Positions 32,343-45,300 of a stretch of DNA of 64,000 bases are shown here, in pieces. The notes beneath the pieces were generated by a model. The model was not told the DNA's origin. It was given only the letters and a program-made list of their open reading frames with translations, and searched no databases. Made by a program: the position numbers and the translations under genes. Source of the DNA: Myxocyprinus asiaticus (lineage: Eukaryota > Chordata > Actinopteri > Cypriniformes > Catostomidae); the NCBI RefSeq assembly GCF_019703515.2, contig NC_059348.1, forward strand, positions 20,293,656-20,357,655. The letters run 5' to 3'. Within the stretch, counting starts at the first letter, position 1. Every line of letters starts with the position of its first letter.

Positions 32343-32657
32343 ATGGTGTTGCGGCGGCTCTTGTATGCCTTGATAAATAACGCCCAATTGGTGGAGAAAC
32401 TCGCGGAGTCTCGACCCATCAGACGCGCGGCACAGATCATGACCTTCGCTATCACTAAAGCACAGATCGCCGGGAAAGACGCGTCAACCAAGATGCTCAG
32501 ATCAGAGACCTTCCGCCAGATACGCGAGGAGACGTCAAAGATGCCCAGGGACGCGCAGGAGTTGGGTCGGAGAGCTACAAGACTACGGGACACGTTTGTG
32601 AAGGAGGTGAAAGAGGGGGTGAGAGATGCCAGCAGAGGGATAAAAGACAAAAAGTGA
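32343..32657 (+). CDS. ncbp2as2: NCBP2AS2-like small protein
   Basis: Single-exon reading frame of 104 residues. The N-terminus [20 protein letters not shown] and the following SRPIRRAAQ match human NCBP2AS2 (99 residues: [29 protein letters not shown]). The human protein is reported as a mitochondrial, hypoxia-linked small protein; its molecular role is poorly known. The rest is basic and helical, with [20 protein letters not shown] as a likely amphipathic helix, and it ends in KDKK. Its GC content is clearly higher than its flanks. It lies between tfrc and dlg1 on the opposite strand to both. In human it is next to NCBP2, but I recognise no NCBP2 exon here. The long minus-strand open frame over the same bases is a shadow. 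Confidence 0.9.
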   Translation: [104 protein letters not shown]

Positions 32658-32890
32658 TGAGTGAATTGAGTGGCTGAGATGAGAGACTTGGCATTTGTGT
32701 CACGACATCGCCATTTAAGACTGCTGAATGTTTTCGTGTCAGTTGCATCAACAGACTGCTGTTAAATGGCCCTTAATAGACTTATTTAAATTAATAATAC
32801 TGTAAAAACTGTAAAGCTGTTGGAAAATGTATTATATGACCGTGGAAGTGCCATGTCGTTGGTAAAATAAACTATAATAGGTTGTGATGA
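32658..32890 (+). other. ncbp2as2 3' UTR with poly(A) signal
   Basis: An AATAAA hexamer at 32866-32871 lies about 210 nt after the stop codon and would give a cleavage site near 32885-32890. No intron signal is needed between the stop and the hexamer. Confidence 0.6.
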
Positions 32891-33066
32891 ATTGGGATCA
32901 GTGTTCACATCTCATTATTGACCCCCACATTTTTGGTAAGGCTGTCCCAACAATAAATGAAGGCATTTAAACAGTGAAAATCAGAGACAGTGCAAGAGCT
33001 CCAATTCACAGCATTATGACTGATGTGGGTTTATGGGACATCCAATAAGCATGGTAGCTGGATATT

Positions 33067-33708
33067 AAAGGAATAGTCCAGGTTCAATACAATTTAAGCG
33101 CAATCGACAGCATTGTGGCATAATGTTGATTACCACAAAAATTATTTTAAACTTGTCCCTCCTTTTCTTGAAAAAGAAAAAAAAAAATCTGGATTACATT
33201 GAGGCACTTACAATGGAAGTGAATGGGGGACAATTCGTAAAGGTTAAAATCCTCACTGCTTCAAAAATATAGACACAGAACATTAACAATACGTGTGTTA
33301 ACATGACTTTAGTGTTATAAAATCGCTTTCTAGCCTTTTCTGAGTGAAGTTACTGGTAGATCCAATTTCACAACTTCGTTGCCATGACAACATAACATCA
33401 TAAGCCCCAAAAAATGACCATATAAACAATTTACAGCTAAAATAATACATGAGTTTTAATAGAAGATTTAATATAAGTGCTTTTATAAAATTATAAGCCG
33501 CACATTTCTGCCTTTAAACCTTCCAAAAATTGGCCCCATTCACTTCCATTGTAAATGCCTCACTGTAACCTCAATTTTTGCTTCTTTCTTCAAGCGGTGG
33601 GACAAGTAAAATTTTGTATTTTATTTTTTTAGTGGTAATCAACATTATGCCACAAATGCTGTCAATTGAGCTTCACTTGTATTGAACCCCAAATATGCCT
33701 TTGAAAAA
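33067..33708. mobile_element. Fold-back MITE, second family
   Basis: The left arm AAAGGAATAGTCCAGGTTCA and GGCATAATGTTGATTACCAC mirror the right arm GTGGTAATCAACATTATGCC and TATTGAACCCCAAATATGCC. The interior TTACAATGGAAGTGAATGGG is mirrored by CCATTCACTTCCATTGTAAA. 0.64 kb. Partial relatives at 22296-22365 and 58845-59243. Confidence 0.8.
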
Positions 33709-33709
33709 C

Positions 33710-34640
33710 ATTTGAAGTTTTGTTGAATCAATTCATGTTGAATTCAGACATTCTCACATTAGGGGCAGATGATCATCATGGAAAGGTTAGCTGGAAGAAG
33801 TGTAAGTTATAAATTATTATATAAGCATCTAGAGCAATTTTCTGTTGTTTCTGCAGGTGACAACAGTTAGGTTCTCTAATTTGATAAGACAAATGGTGTT
33901 CCAAGAGTGCTGATATTTCATACATTTCACTGTTTGTGTCACTCAACTTGTCTGGGTTCACTATATAGAATTTTATTTCTATGGTTTGCAACAATGTAAA
34001 AAAAAAAAAAAAAGCTGGCTATATTGTGTCAGTTGCTCACTATTAAATTTCTGGTTATAGAACTGTTAAAAAAAAAAAAAGGAATATCACTCTCACAATC
34101 ATGCAGTTGTACTGAATATCAACACACTTAATCATGTTATATCACAATGGCTATTGAATTGCAATATCCAAAAATCGGCCTCATCTAATATTTGCAGTCT
34201 CATAAACACTAATATGTAAACTTTCAGGGAGGTGTATTGATCGTCCGAATACTTTAAGATGCCATAAATGTTTTATAGGATTCCCACGGTCATGGACATA
34301 CCTGGAAATATCAGGGAATTTTCAAATTGTCATTTGCATTCCTGGAAAAGTCATGGACAATTATAGGGCAAGTATAAATTTTTTTGGTAGCGCAGCTCTA
34401 AAATATGTAATCAGCTAGAAATTGCTCTTTTTGAGTGCAATCTGTATAAAATGTTTTAAAACATCTTTATCCAATAATCTCAAATGACTGGAAAACTACA
34501 CTGGTCAAATATAGTGGGAACCCTGGTGTTAGTAAGAGTCGCTTAAAGTTAAAGCCTTTCACTGGTCCCAAAACAGCTGTACAGAATAACACAGTTTAAA
34601 CATACATTAGCTCTCCATCTGAAGGAACACTCACACCAGC
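33710..34640. other. ncbp2as2-dlg1 intergenic DNA
   Basis: No coding signal. The stretch CCACGGTCATGGACATACCT to CATTCCTGGAAAAGTCATGG (34286-34352) looks like a dispersed repeat fragment. Confidence 0.4.
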
Positions 34641-34644
34641 ACTG

Positions 34645-36263
34645 TGCTGTATGAGAAAGAATTTGTTTTATTCGTCTTGAATTAGCCAATCTCCTCTTGT
34701 TCGGTTTGATAAATGGAATGAATCAGATCAGTAGGTTATTTACATGTTTCGTTTTTCCAGTCCCAAAATGTCCCTAAAAAGCAGAGGTGGTAGAACAAGC
34801 AGTCTTTAAATAGAAAACAGTCATGTCGTAGAAAGAGCAGGCAGGACGCCCACTCCAGGACGGCTTTAGAAAAAGATGAGTCACTGTGGAGCTTCCAGTA
34901 TCAGCCCTGCACCGAAGCTTCATCAGCACAGAGAAGCTCTTCTTCCAGCTGAGACAGGTTGTGTCTGAGAGGGGGGACGGACAGAGCACTCTTCTTCACA
35001 CAGTATTGACTCTGATGTAGCACTTGAGCAGACGATGTTGAATTGGCAGGCAGTGAGAGGACAGGAAGGCAGAGAACTAGCTGCTTAATGATCTGCTAGT
35101 TTCTATTTCCTGTCCACAAAAGATGTAGTCCTCTCACTGCCCTGTTTCTTGTCGTTTGTTTTAGTTTAGTAAAATAAACAAAGGGTGGTAACAGAAAAAG
35201 AACAAATATATACTCATACTATTTCGTTTTAAATCTCTTGCTCTAATATACATTTTACGATGTCAAGAAAATAACTCCCATCATAATAGTGCTCAAGTAA
35301 AGCTCAATATAGACTTTTATTATAACAAAATAGGCAGTTTATGGAGGGTTAAATATCTGTTAAGATCTCATTGTACAATAAATTTCTTCCACATAAGCAG
35401 TGGCATTTTATTTAGTGAGAAGACATCTCTTAAAAATATCAGTTCCTTACAAATGGCAGACTTTCCTAAATGTAAATCAATGTGTTGAAAACACGTACTC
35501 TTGTGTAAGACACTGACTGTAGACTCCAACATTCTAACGGTGGCGGCACACGTCTCATACCGGTGCAGCGCAACTTCGTCTAAACACAATGGCTCCATAA
35601 CGTGGACATTTAGAATGAGGATGCCAATACAATAAGCATGCCAATACAACAGTCAAGGGAAAAAAAAGAAGAAACTGACAATGTGCCGAATGTACGGGAC
35701 TACGGTGGAAATGAACCACAAGAAAGAGGGCTAAAGAACACATGGTCGTAGAAGCTATAACGTGCAAAGTTTTGCTTGTTTGTGTGAGTGTTTTTCACCG
35801 TTTCATGAATCCAATGCCTGAGACTCCAGCCCCATATTACTATCTTACACAAAAAGAACAAAGAATAGAACAAGAAAAATTAAAAGAGACTTGCATCAGA
35901 AAGTCTACATCACTTTTACTTTTTTCCTAACAAAGTAACCTCCCTTAAACATTAAGGAACTGTACCGTTTCCAAAACTCTGGTAAACAGATGCTGGTCTG
36001 TCATAGCTTTGCTTTCTGTAAGCTTGGAAGCAGTTGAGATCTGAGGAGGACAGATCCTCTTCGCTTTAAATAGCTACTGAAGAGCTAGAAGTCAGGAGGT
36101 GATGCAGGACTGAACTGAGATTGAAGTTTGTTGGATTAAGGAATTAATTTGTTGAGTTGTCAATTGGAGAAGCCCAATTGAGATAAAAAAAAAGACCAAA
36201 AAAAGAACAGAATCAATAAATAAAACAGGCAGAGAGAGAGGGATGACAAACTCTTGAAGGTGC
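34645..36263 (-). other. dlg1: dlg1 3' UTR (extent uncertain)
   Basis: No coding signal follows the stop. AATAAA hexamers on the minus strand at 34672-34667 and near 35412-35407 are candidate poly(A) signals. The farther one gives a 1.6-kb UTR, similar to mammals. The open frames in this stretch look like chance. Confidence 0.4.
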
Positions 36264-36370
36264 TCATAGTTTCTCCTTGGACTGTACCCATATGTATGGC
36301 CCAGATTGTTCCTCGATGATCTGTTTTACTTGATCGTAGATCTCTTCCAAAGTGTCCCCCTGAACAATGC
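36264..36370 (-). CDS. dlg1: dlg1 last exon
   Basis: Acceptor TTGCAG, stop TGA at 36264-36266. Encodes [20 protein letters not shown] and [14 protein letters not shown]. Human ends IWVPAKEKL. The first codon joined across the junction is Gly where human has Ala. Confidence 0.95.
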
Positions 36371-39300
36371 CTGCAATACACAGAGGATCACAGTGAGAAC
36401 ACCATTAAGACTGAAAACACACTTTTAATTTTTTTTCAAGATTTTATCTTCAGAATTACAGTTTACAGTAGAGATGTGTCAGGATGGTAAGCGCCATTTT
36501 TGTAACAAATTTCTCCGATTTGAACAATACATTTCAAGGCTATAGACCTTATTCACAGCAGTGCCATGTTTGATTTTTGATGGGAATGAAGCACAGTCTC
36601 TTCAATGGGCTGTACTTTAAAGTGTTTTTGGATTGTTTCACAGACAAAACATTGAAAAAAAAAACATTTAGTAAACAAAAAACTCAATACAACATGATTT
36701 GTGGAAAATCAGATGGGATCTAGGAGCTTTGTGCGTGCCACTGAAGAGACATTAAGTGTACCCCTCACAGCCTTGTTTTCATTACTGTTTAAAATCAAAG
36801 ATGTGAATAAGGTCTATTATTGCCAGTTTTCCACATCTTACATGGCTACTAACCAAATAAATCAATAAATGGACATTAAATATTGATTTGCATTGAAATT
36901 CTTTAATTATGTGAGAAGTAATAAATCGCTGAACAGCTAAATTCCACCTCCGGTTTGCATTCTGTTGGTGTTTATTTTGCAAATTATGACCGTCTAATTT
37001 CTCATTATCCACCTTATTACAAGACTACTTGCCAAATAAATAAATGGACATGAAACATTGATTTGAGTTAAAATTATTAGCTATATATTAGCTTACTTGC
37101 AGAGATTGCACAGTGATCCAGGAAGCAAGAAAGATGACTCGCAATACCCAAATGAGCAATTGTTACTGAGAAATATCAGACTGCTAGATGGCGCCATTGA
37201 CCAATAACAATCAAGTAATCCAGAGCTTGTAATAACCATTTTTAATATACAGTTAACTGCAAGTGTTCATGAATGGTTATTTTTTGTCAGGAGTGGGGTC
37301 TCAGGAATTAAGAACGTTTATTGCAATGGATATGCATCAAACACAACTCAAAACAGCAGGGAATAAAGTCCACAGTGAGCTATGAGCTTAAATAGATAAT
37401 ATACATATCTTCAAATGATAAATCACTCACATTAAGTATGCGTGCACATTAAAAACCCCATTGAAAATATGTAATTTAAATGCCAAACCTGATATGTGCA
37501 AATATTTTCATGTGCGTGGAGTTACACTGCTGCGGTTTATTATCCTTTTCAGGATGCTTTAATTTTTAAAAGGATTAGCACTGAGCTTGTGGAATTATTG
37601 TTGGCACACCAGAACAAAAGAGATTTTTTACCATTTAAAACAAGCACTGAAACTTTGCCAGGTGAAAATTATTCTGTAATTATGTGTAAGTCACATTAAG
37701 TCATGTGCGTTTATAAATATTGAAGTTCTTTTTAACTTGACATGGTGTCTAAAAAATATGGCAGTCCTGCACGAGATGCTGAAAAAAGTGGGATGCAGCG
37801 CAACAGTCAAAGACGTCCATCCAGCGCTTGTTTAGATTAATTAAAAAGAATTGGGAAAACAGCACAGACGCATGCAAAAACAAGTGTAAACAGCCTCTAA
37901 CTCACCCCATCCTCAAAAAATTGACCCTCAACCTGGCCCAAATTCCGACGGTTTCTCAGGTCCTGTCGGGTTCGGGTCAGATTGCAGATCACTATTGCAC
38001 GTGTAAAATCACCAAATAGTAACTTTGGTTCTCAAATACAGGCGCATTGAACAATTAAAGGAATAATGACTATTTGTGCACATCCCTAACATTTACATTT
38101 AGTCATTTAGCAGATGCTTTTATCCAAAGCGAATAACAAATGAGACACATAGCAAGTAATTTGTCATACAAAGTTTAACAACATCTGCAGTATAGGACTG
38201 CCAAGCTCTCACAGTGGCTGGAGTAGTAAAGATGCTAGCACAGAAGATGTTTTTGGTACATTAATTGCAGGTAAGTGCAATTAGTGTGGGTTGGTTAAGT
38301 ACTCGCAGAACAGATGTGTTTACAGCTGGTTATTGAATGTTGAGAAGGTAACAGCAGATCATGTGGAGGTTCGAAGTTCATTCCACCACAGAGGAGCAGA
38401 GAAAGTGAACGATCATGAAACAGACTTTGAGCCTCTTTGTGATGGACCCACTAAGCGTCGCTCATTCATAGACCGCAGAGAGCGAGTTGGAGCATAGACC
38501 TGAAGAAGTGAATTGAAGTAAGAGGGTGCGGTTCGATTGGCTGTCCTGAAAGTCAAATCCTTAAATATGTAGCGGGCAGCAACAGGTAGCCAGTGGAGTG
38601 AAATCAAGAGTGGGGTGACATGAGCTCTTTTTGGCTGATTGAATACCAGATGCGCTGCTCCATTCTGGACCATCTGCAATGGCTTAATTGTGTTAGCTGG
38701 AAGGCCAACCAACAGAGCATTGCAGTAGTCCAGTCTTGAAATGACCAGAGCTTGGACCAGGAGCTGTGTAGCATATAATAGACAGGAAAGGTTTGATTTT
38801 CCTGATGCTGTAAAGTGCGAACCTGCAAGACCGGGCAGTTGATATGTACCTAAACCCACCTAATTATACAGGGCTTCCTTAAGAGGTTCACACAACCTAC
38901 TAGTTGATTTTGAAAATATATAGATAGGCATGACAGCACTTTGGTTCAGAGTTTGGTTTAGCTGTTATTCCTGACATCTGTAAGAGAGAGACCCACAGAC
39001 CTGTGAAGTGCTCCATAAACTCCTGTTCCAGCTTCATGGCTCTGTCGTATGTCTTCCTGCCTTGTTCCTCTGTCAGTCTTTTGTTCATCTCCCTGAAAGA
39101 CCACACAGAATTACATTTTAATTACGCACCACACTCATTTCAATGCATTGCATTACTCTGCTTTTGGGGGAAACAGACAACGTTTATCCTTGCATACTGC
39201 CCTATTAAAGTGGGTTTGACTGGGTAAGGTTTATGGTATATAACACACAATGGAACATACAGTATAAAAGGAGGATCCTAAATGCATATTCTATTCTAGC

Positions 39301-42300
39301 AATACAATAGTGATGTAAAAGCCATAGATAAAGTGACATTTTAACACTTTTTTTATTTTATTTTTTGAACAGAGAATTCTCTCTTTAAGCACTTGCTTGA
39401 TCCCTTGTCTTGTACTTACATAATGTTCTCCATTGATTTTGGTTTGATGAAAATAGCGATGGGGTAAAGCTTAGCAACTTGCAGTCTCTTGATAGCGTTG
39501 CCTGATACATCTAGAATGCAGTGTTTGCCCTGAGAAAATCACCACAGAGTGTTTAAATATGGTTAGCAGTAAAGATCTGTCATGCAAGTTACACTGTAAT
39601 TGTGCAGGCATCTCATTCATATTTTGCATCTTTTTTATAGAAATAATGCTGCGCTAAATGATAATGATATTAAAATCTTTTTTGTTTGGAAAATAGTATG
39701 TATATAGACTTTATGATCATATTGGTGTTAGTGTTGGTAATAAAACAGTTCCTATGCAGAACAATAAATGTGTGAGTGAGCTCACCTTCTCGGCCACCTC
39801 TCTGACAGACTGCACGCTGGTTCCATACAGGTGACTGTTGTACTGGCCTGCCTCAATGAACTTGTGCTCCTGTATATCTCTCTCCATCTGCTCTCTGGAC
39901 ACGACAAAGTGGTAGTCTCTCCCGTCCACCTCGTAATCCCGCTTTGGCCTTGTTGTATCTGAAACAGTGAAGAGCACATGCTGTAAGGATCATTTACGTA
40001 CTAAACTTATGGTTGTAACATGGTTCATGACATGCAGTGCATTTCTCGTGAGAATTTTTTTTTTTATTACATAAATACTTTTAAATAATTTTATTGATAA
40101 TTCACTTGACTAGGTCAGTTATAATGTTGGTCATGTTTTTTTTAACACTTAATTTTCCATCTCTCTGACCCTTAGAATTAAACAGGCAGTTCTTTTGCTG
40201 CCATACCTTTTTTTTTTTTATTATTATTATTACTCCTTTGTAGATGCCCTCTTTGCATCCAAAATGAGCAAAAGACAACAGTTTGGATTCTTAGGAAGGA
40301 TATGCAGATTTAGAGGACTTTCACACATTCGACTCTTTTTGTTAGTTCTTCTGATGTTTAGGTAAAACAAGTCTCTATCCTACTTCCTCTTTATTACTGG
40401 GCAGTTTCTGAATACCGATTAGCCATCAGTGACGTGCAAATGTGGCGGTAATATGTGTGTGTGTATTCATCCTACAGTATATTAGCAAGTTGTGGGAGTA
40501 GATAATGGGCCATTATTACAGCTTAGTTTCAATCAATAGTCTTTTTGAAACAGGAAGGAATTTTGAGTTCTAAAGGTTACAGTATTTTTTCCTTGTACCA
40601 TAAATTCTTATTTCAAAAGATCAAACAAAATCAGATTCCTCATATGACAGGACCCCTTTAGCCTAAACTACAATTTAAATTAATCTCTCCTACAATTTAA
40701 AAACTCTCTTGGAAAAAGAAACATTAACATAGTATCTACAGAATATGGTGCTGAACATCAGGCTGTGTCAATGTAGCATGGAATGTCTTTTTCATTTGAT
40801 ATGTTTGCAAAACACATTGTAATCCTTGTTGACAATAATGATCTGTAAATATCTCCTCAGCCCACACACATGGTGTACAGATACTTACGGGGAACACAGG
40901 AGCCAAATTTGTCAGGGAATTCTGATATAAGGTCATCGTTTACTCTGTCTTTCATCGGACCCAAGATAATCACTGGTCGTGAGTAGTTCACTGTAAGACA
41001 ATTCATGAAATCAACTTAATTTCCCTAAAGGGCGTCAGAGTAAACAAGCCAATACAAATAGTGTTCTTGTGCCATAATGAAAACTTTACTATCTATAATG
41101 TGTAGTTTAGATACAATTTATGGGATGTGCTTTCCTTATAATCAAAGTTTGCCAAATATTGCCATTACAGAAAATCATTACAGTATCCCTTACCTTCTTG
41201 TTGACAGACTGGCTCATATGACAGCACATATTCCTCCTGACTACCTGAGAAATGAATAGACATATCTCTTAGTATAATTCACAATCTCGTTTATGTTACA
41301 GTCATTTTTTGAAAAATTAAGGTTCGCTTTTGGCCACTAGAGGACCTCTCTGTCACACAAATGTATAGTGTTAAAGCAATGGAGTCCTCAGTCATGGTTA
41401 ATGTGAGATCATCATAATGATTAAAGTAGAGCTCTTTCTACGTATTTCAGCAGGCCTTATTGCCCGAGGCTGACTGCACGCCTGTGCATTTTGAATATGA
41501 GAATCTGATATGTGTTTAATGTAAATGAATGAACAATGTTAAACTGGTGAGTAGAATTTGTAAGGGCCTGTGACATACTTGAAAAAGCGACTATTTTATC
41601 ATATATTAGTATATCGTACAATTAAAATGTGTACTTTAAGCACAAAATGTTATTTATCCCCCCCACCCCCAGCAAAGCAGTGTTAAAAAAGTTAGAGTGC
41701 TAGGCTTATGTGATACCACAGATTAATTGGCTGATTTTGTTAGTTATTTTGTTATTATGTATAAGAGATCACACACAGACTAATTACACAGACTACAGTC
41801 TCAATTATCTCAACCAAGCATCTGTCCATAAGACATGCACTATAGGGCTGTGCTGATAAGGGTTGGAAACTGAGAACCGGTTGTAATTCTTGTTCCATTT
41901 AAAAAAAAAAAACAAACAAACAAAAAACAAACAAACACTGGAACCGAACCATTTTTATGACTTTCGTTTCCGTTAAAGGTTATCGAACATGCATACTTCC
42001 ACTGATGCGGACGGAACACCATGCTAAAATACTCTGAAAGTGTTTCCTGCTCTACCATTCAGTAGAACTACAACACAGCTATTGAATTAGCAGTGCAGAA
42101 CATGCAGTGCAACTAGTGTAGCCTGGTATGAAATGGTTCTTTTGAATCTACAGCACAAAGTATATAGCGCCCTCTCCTTAACGAATGACTCCTACCTGCC
42201 AGTTCTTTTTAGTGAATGAAAAAATTACTAAACCGCAAGTCATCTATTTCATTATGTCCGACTCGAAATGAACCATTAATTCTTACTGTGTTATGTGTAG

Positions 42301-45300
42301 GCTACTTAAGGCTTGTGAGACTTAAATCAAGAGTAATTCCTGGATGGTGGCTGATATGTGTACTTAAAAATACACATTAAGAGTATTGTTGTAATTAGTG
42401 GCATTTTTACAAAGATTAATGAATAAAACAAATCTAGAAGTTTGTTTAAACACATCCTTTGCAAGAATCTGTTATGTTTAAATATGAAATCATCCCATCA
42501 TTTGATCCATATTCTTCCAATATTTCTTCCTTAAAAGTAATAAAAGTATCATTAAGGGAACCATTAAGAAACTAGAATGTTACTGTTAAATTCTTGACAA
42601 TTCATATCCCTAGTGCCAATATTATTATACAGTACATCAAAACATTGTGATTTTAGTTCTAATGAAATTGCATAGATACCTTAGATCCATGTATGGATAT
42701 TTTTGATTTGTTAATGTGTATTTCATTGATTTCGACTCCTACATTTTCAGTGATGAAGAAATATGTCGTTTAAATAAGCTAATGTTTGAAATTCTGCAGA
42801 TCAGGCAACGGCGCAAATGCGGCCACAAAATTGCCGCTGAACGCAATTTGCACACGCAATTCTGATCTTGGGGTCCGATTCTGAACGCTACATAGCGGAG
42901 GATGCCGCAGACCACCGTATTTGACACACCCTGCCGGGACTGTACAGCATCACTTTGATCCAGACACCTGGATCATCTCTTAAACGTGCAGAAAGTGCGC
43001 TTAACGACACCACGCATCTGGATATATGCCAGGTTATAACACTCTTCTTCATCATTTGATGATTATTTGACTATTTACTGCTGATATGATCAGTTCACAA
43101 ACATCTCTTTTAAATAAAATTAATTTTACCGTTCCTACTTTCATTTGGCGGTAATAGCCCAATCTAAATTGCACCAGGCAATTTTTGTGAATGAAGCGCA
43201 ATTACAATGAGCATAATTTACATAGAAAGGAGGTGTGTTTGCATGGAAAGGAATGACAATGGCTTCATTTAAAAACTCAAGACGCAGCGTAATTTCAGTG
43301 CTGAATTCGCCTGCTAAAATAGATTGCGGGTGGTTAGTGAATAAGACGCAGTTTTTTGCGTTGTATAATGATTGTGTAATATCATGTATCACAATGTGAA
43401 CTGTATTGTGAGGTAGTTGGCGATACCTAGCCATAATGCTTTGTCTGTCCTGAAGATTATAGTTGTGTGTGTATTTGGCCCCTGTGAGACAGTATAGTAA
43501 TATCTTTAGAGTGGCTCTGATATAGCACCATAGTGACTCTGACTGTCTATGACAGAGAGAGAGGGCAAAGGCTGGGAAGTGATGGGGGATGCACTGTTGC
43601 TATGGAGACTGAGTCAGGGGCTGACGGAGGGCTCACTGATTGATTTTGGTATTGTATCTGTGTAGCTTCTGGAACATACCGAGCCTGTCTCACTGCAGCA
43701 CTGCTCACATGGAAGGAGGTGGGCGCTTGTGTCTGTTCATCAATTTAAACTCTTAAGAAGTCCTGAATAACACTGCTTTGTCATTCAGAAGCAACATAAC
43801 CTTTACCACACTTTATATATTACAATATTGTCTATCCACTACTATGGATATCCCATACACAAAGGCTTATGCTGCATGCCACAGAGAGACAGAGAGAGCA
43901 TGACATTGTTAAGTATGTAAAAGGAAAACATGAAGTGCAGACGAGAATGCCGGAATAAGTGCACAATGAAAGGAAGAACTTACGGTAACTACTCTCACTA
44001 TCACTGGCATTAGAGGTGACATGCTCTGAAATAATAACAGAGGGGAATGGATGATGAAAACCAAGAACAGGAGCACATGATGACTGATTCATGAGGTGAC
44101 TTCGAGTGAGAGCACAATACCAGCCCCGTGTACAAATAGAGTAAAGGAGTACACATTCATACCACTAGAGGGAAAACAGCACACCTTTTGTGAAACACTA
44201 CAGTAGCCATGTAGTCTGCAAATTAAAGGTGCACTAAGTATTTTGTCCACTCATCCTGTAGTGATAGTTCGCCCAAAAATGAAATGCTGTCATCATCTAC
44301 TCAACCTTTTCAAAATCTTCCATTCTGCTGTAGCTCTCAAATCTTGTTCACACTTACTTATTTTTGAACCTGCCACTTTGATGGTGCTTTATTGGAGCTA
44401 AAAAGCATCTGTTTATGAGCTGCTTTCATTCAATGGAAATGATGGGGGAAAAAATAAAGTCATACAGGTGTAATGTGATGATGAGTAACTGATGACAGAA
44501 ATTAAATTTTTCAACAATTCCTTTTAAAAATAATGCATCCACTCGAAAGGTGTCAGTACAAAGTCCAAGACCAATGTCATATCAGTTGCTGAGAAAGACT
44601 ATTATGAGCAAAACATAAACAAAAATTACTTAGTGCACCTTTAAGGAGTCAACTGTAGAAAAATGCAAACATATATTCAGTGCTGGGTAGATTACTTCTA
44701 AATTGAAATCCAGTACTAAAATTGCTATCAGTAACAATCTCTTGAATTATATTTTTTAGGTAATCTAATCTGATTATTTTTTGATTACTTTTGGATTACC
44801 TCTGCCCTAACTCTTGTTTATTTGATGTCACATGCATTTGTGTAGGATAATCTACACTATTTTGACATAATGTTGCTTAAATGCATTTAAGAAAACTTAC
44901 TTAATGAATCAAAATATGTTAATTGATATGATTTCTGTGTTGTGCTTGCTATTTGTCTTATTGAGTGAAATAACAAAAAGCACTTAAAGGGTCATGAAAC
45001 ACAAAACACATTTTAAATGATATATATGTTTTGGCCAAGATGGCAGAAAATAAAAGGTGTAAATTATTCATTTAAAAGTGGACTTTTTTTTAAAAACTAT
45101 TTCACAATTACAAATTAGTAAAGGTTATTGGACATGATGTAGACCTAATATTTCATCAGCAGTGTTTATTAACTTGTATAATAATTCGCCATGAGAAGGC
45201 ATGGTCTATTGTATACACCATCTGTAGACTGACTTATAATGAAACCTTTAAAAGATTTTTAAAAAGAATAAACTGGAGATCAATAAATTACGAACAATTT

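Noticed and set aside
32306..32650. 114-codon minus-strand frame opposite ncbp2as2
   Set aside because: Shadow of the real plus-strand gene, which has a clear family match.
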